From Ascarosepion bandense (taxonomy: Eukaryota; Mollusca; Cephalopoda; Sepiida; Sepiidae), in NCBI GenBank assembly GCA_037127315.1, contig JBBBDQ010001293.1, positions 826,001 to 890,000 on the forward strand: a stretch of DNA of 64,000 nt, written 5' to 3'. Below, piece by piece: positions 63,853 through 64,000 of this stretch. The position numbers and the translations under genes were made by a program. The notes beneath the pieces were generated by a model that worked only from the letters and a program-made list of their open reading frames with translations, had not been told where the DNA came from and did no database searches. Within the stretch, counting starts at the first letter, position 1; every line of letters begins with the position of its first letter.

Positions 63853-64000
63853 AGTTAAATGCCATACGTGATAAACACTTGAGCGAGCATGGTTTTTAGA
63901 TTCATGACTGACGAAATATGATATTTTGCCGCAGTAGGCAGCAGTTTTTATGCAGTAGACTAGTTACCAACGAAGGCTATAGTCTTTCCTGTCGAGATAT
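63853..64000 (-). mobile_element. SINE-1 copy cut by the window end
   Basis: agttaaatgccatacgtgat to aacgaaggctatagtc; decayed hairpin. Continues beyond the window. Confidence 0.8.

Overview
This is AT-rich, intron-like or intergenic DNA from an animal nuclear genome. No bacterial or viral gene organisation is present. One host coding exon is recognisable: 53601-53712 (+), bounded by consensus splice sites, encodes the end of the first SAM domain of an ANKS1-type (ankyrin repeat, SAM and PTB) adaptor. The organism is therefore a metazoan. The mixture of CR1/Jockey-like and RTE LINEs, Penelope-like elements (PLEs), mariners, a tRNA-derived SINE with a 3' hairpin, and very many (TA)n tracts suggests a lophotrochozoan, most likely a mollusc such as a cephalopod. 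That placement is inference.

Nearly everything else is mobile DNA. 0-8 kb: LINE remnants, tetranucleotide arrays and a short element built from a LINE tail plus 145-bp tandem units. 9.3-12.6 kb: a broken Gypsy retrotransposon with LTR start, polypurine tract and pol remnants. 13-14.5 kb: PLE pieces and a second tRNA-like SINE. 17-26 kb: two inverted copies of a long repeat, LINE-A fragments, a foldback element and several SINEs. 26.8-27.8 kb: a LINE fragment interrupted by a SINE carrying a 5S rRNA-like head followed by a tRNA-derived head, flanked by 12-bp direct repeats. 29-38 kb: mariner, PLE GIY-YIG endonuclease remnant, hammerhead ribozyme-like motifs and SINEs. 39.4-42.6 kb (-) and 58.5-61.7 kb (+): two long LINE-A copies with endonuclease and reverse transcriptase, both broken. 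46-49 kb: mariner, RTE and a SINE with clean 12-bp target duplications. 52.0-53.3 kb: a putative solo LTR containing four 240-bp hairpin-rich units, ending about 270 bp before the ANKS1 exon. 54-64 kb: mariner remnants, a nested LINE-in-transposon, a segmental duplication and more SINEs.

The most interesting material is RNA-like structure inside retroposons: (1) type I hammerhead-like motifs in at least two repeat families, one being a tRNA-derived SINE; (2) a composite 5S-tRNA SINE; (3) the multi-hairpin array within the solo LTR; (4) LINE-tail elements with tandem 5' units. No retroelement reading frame appears intact. All assignments come from reading the sequence; no search was run.
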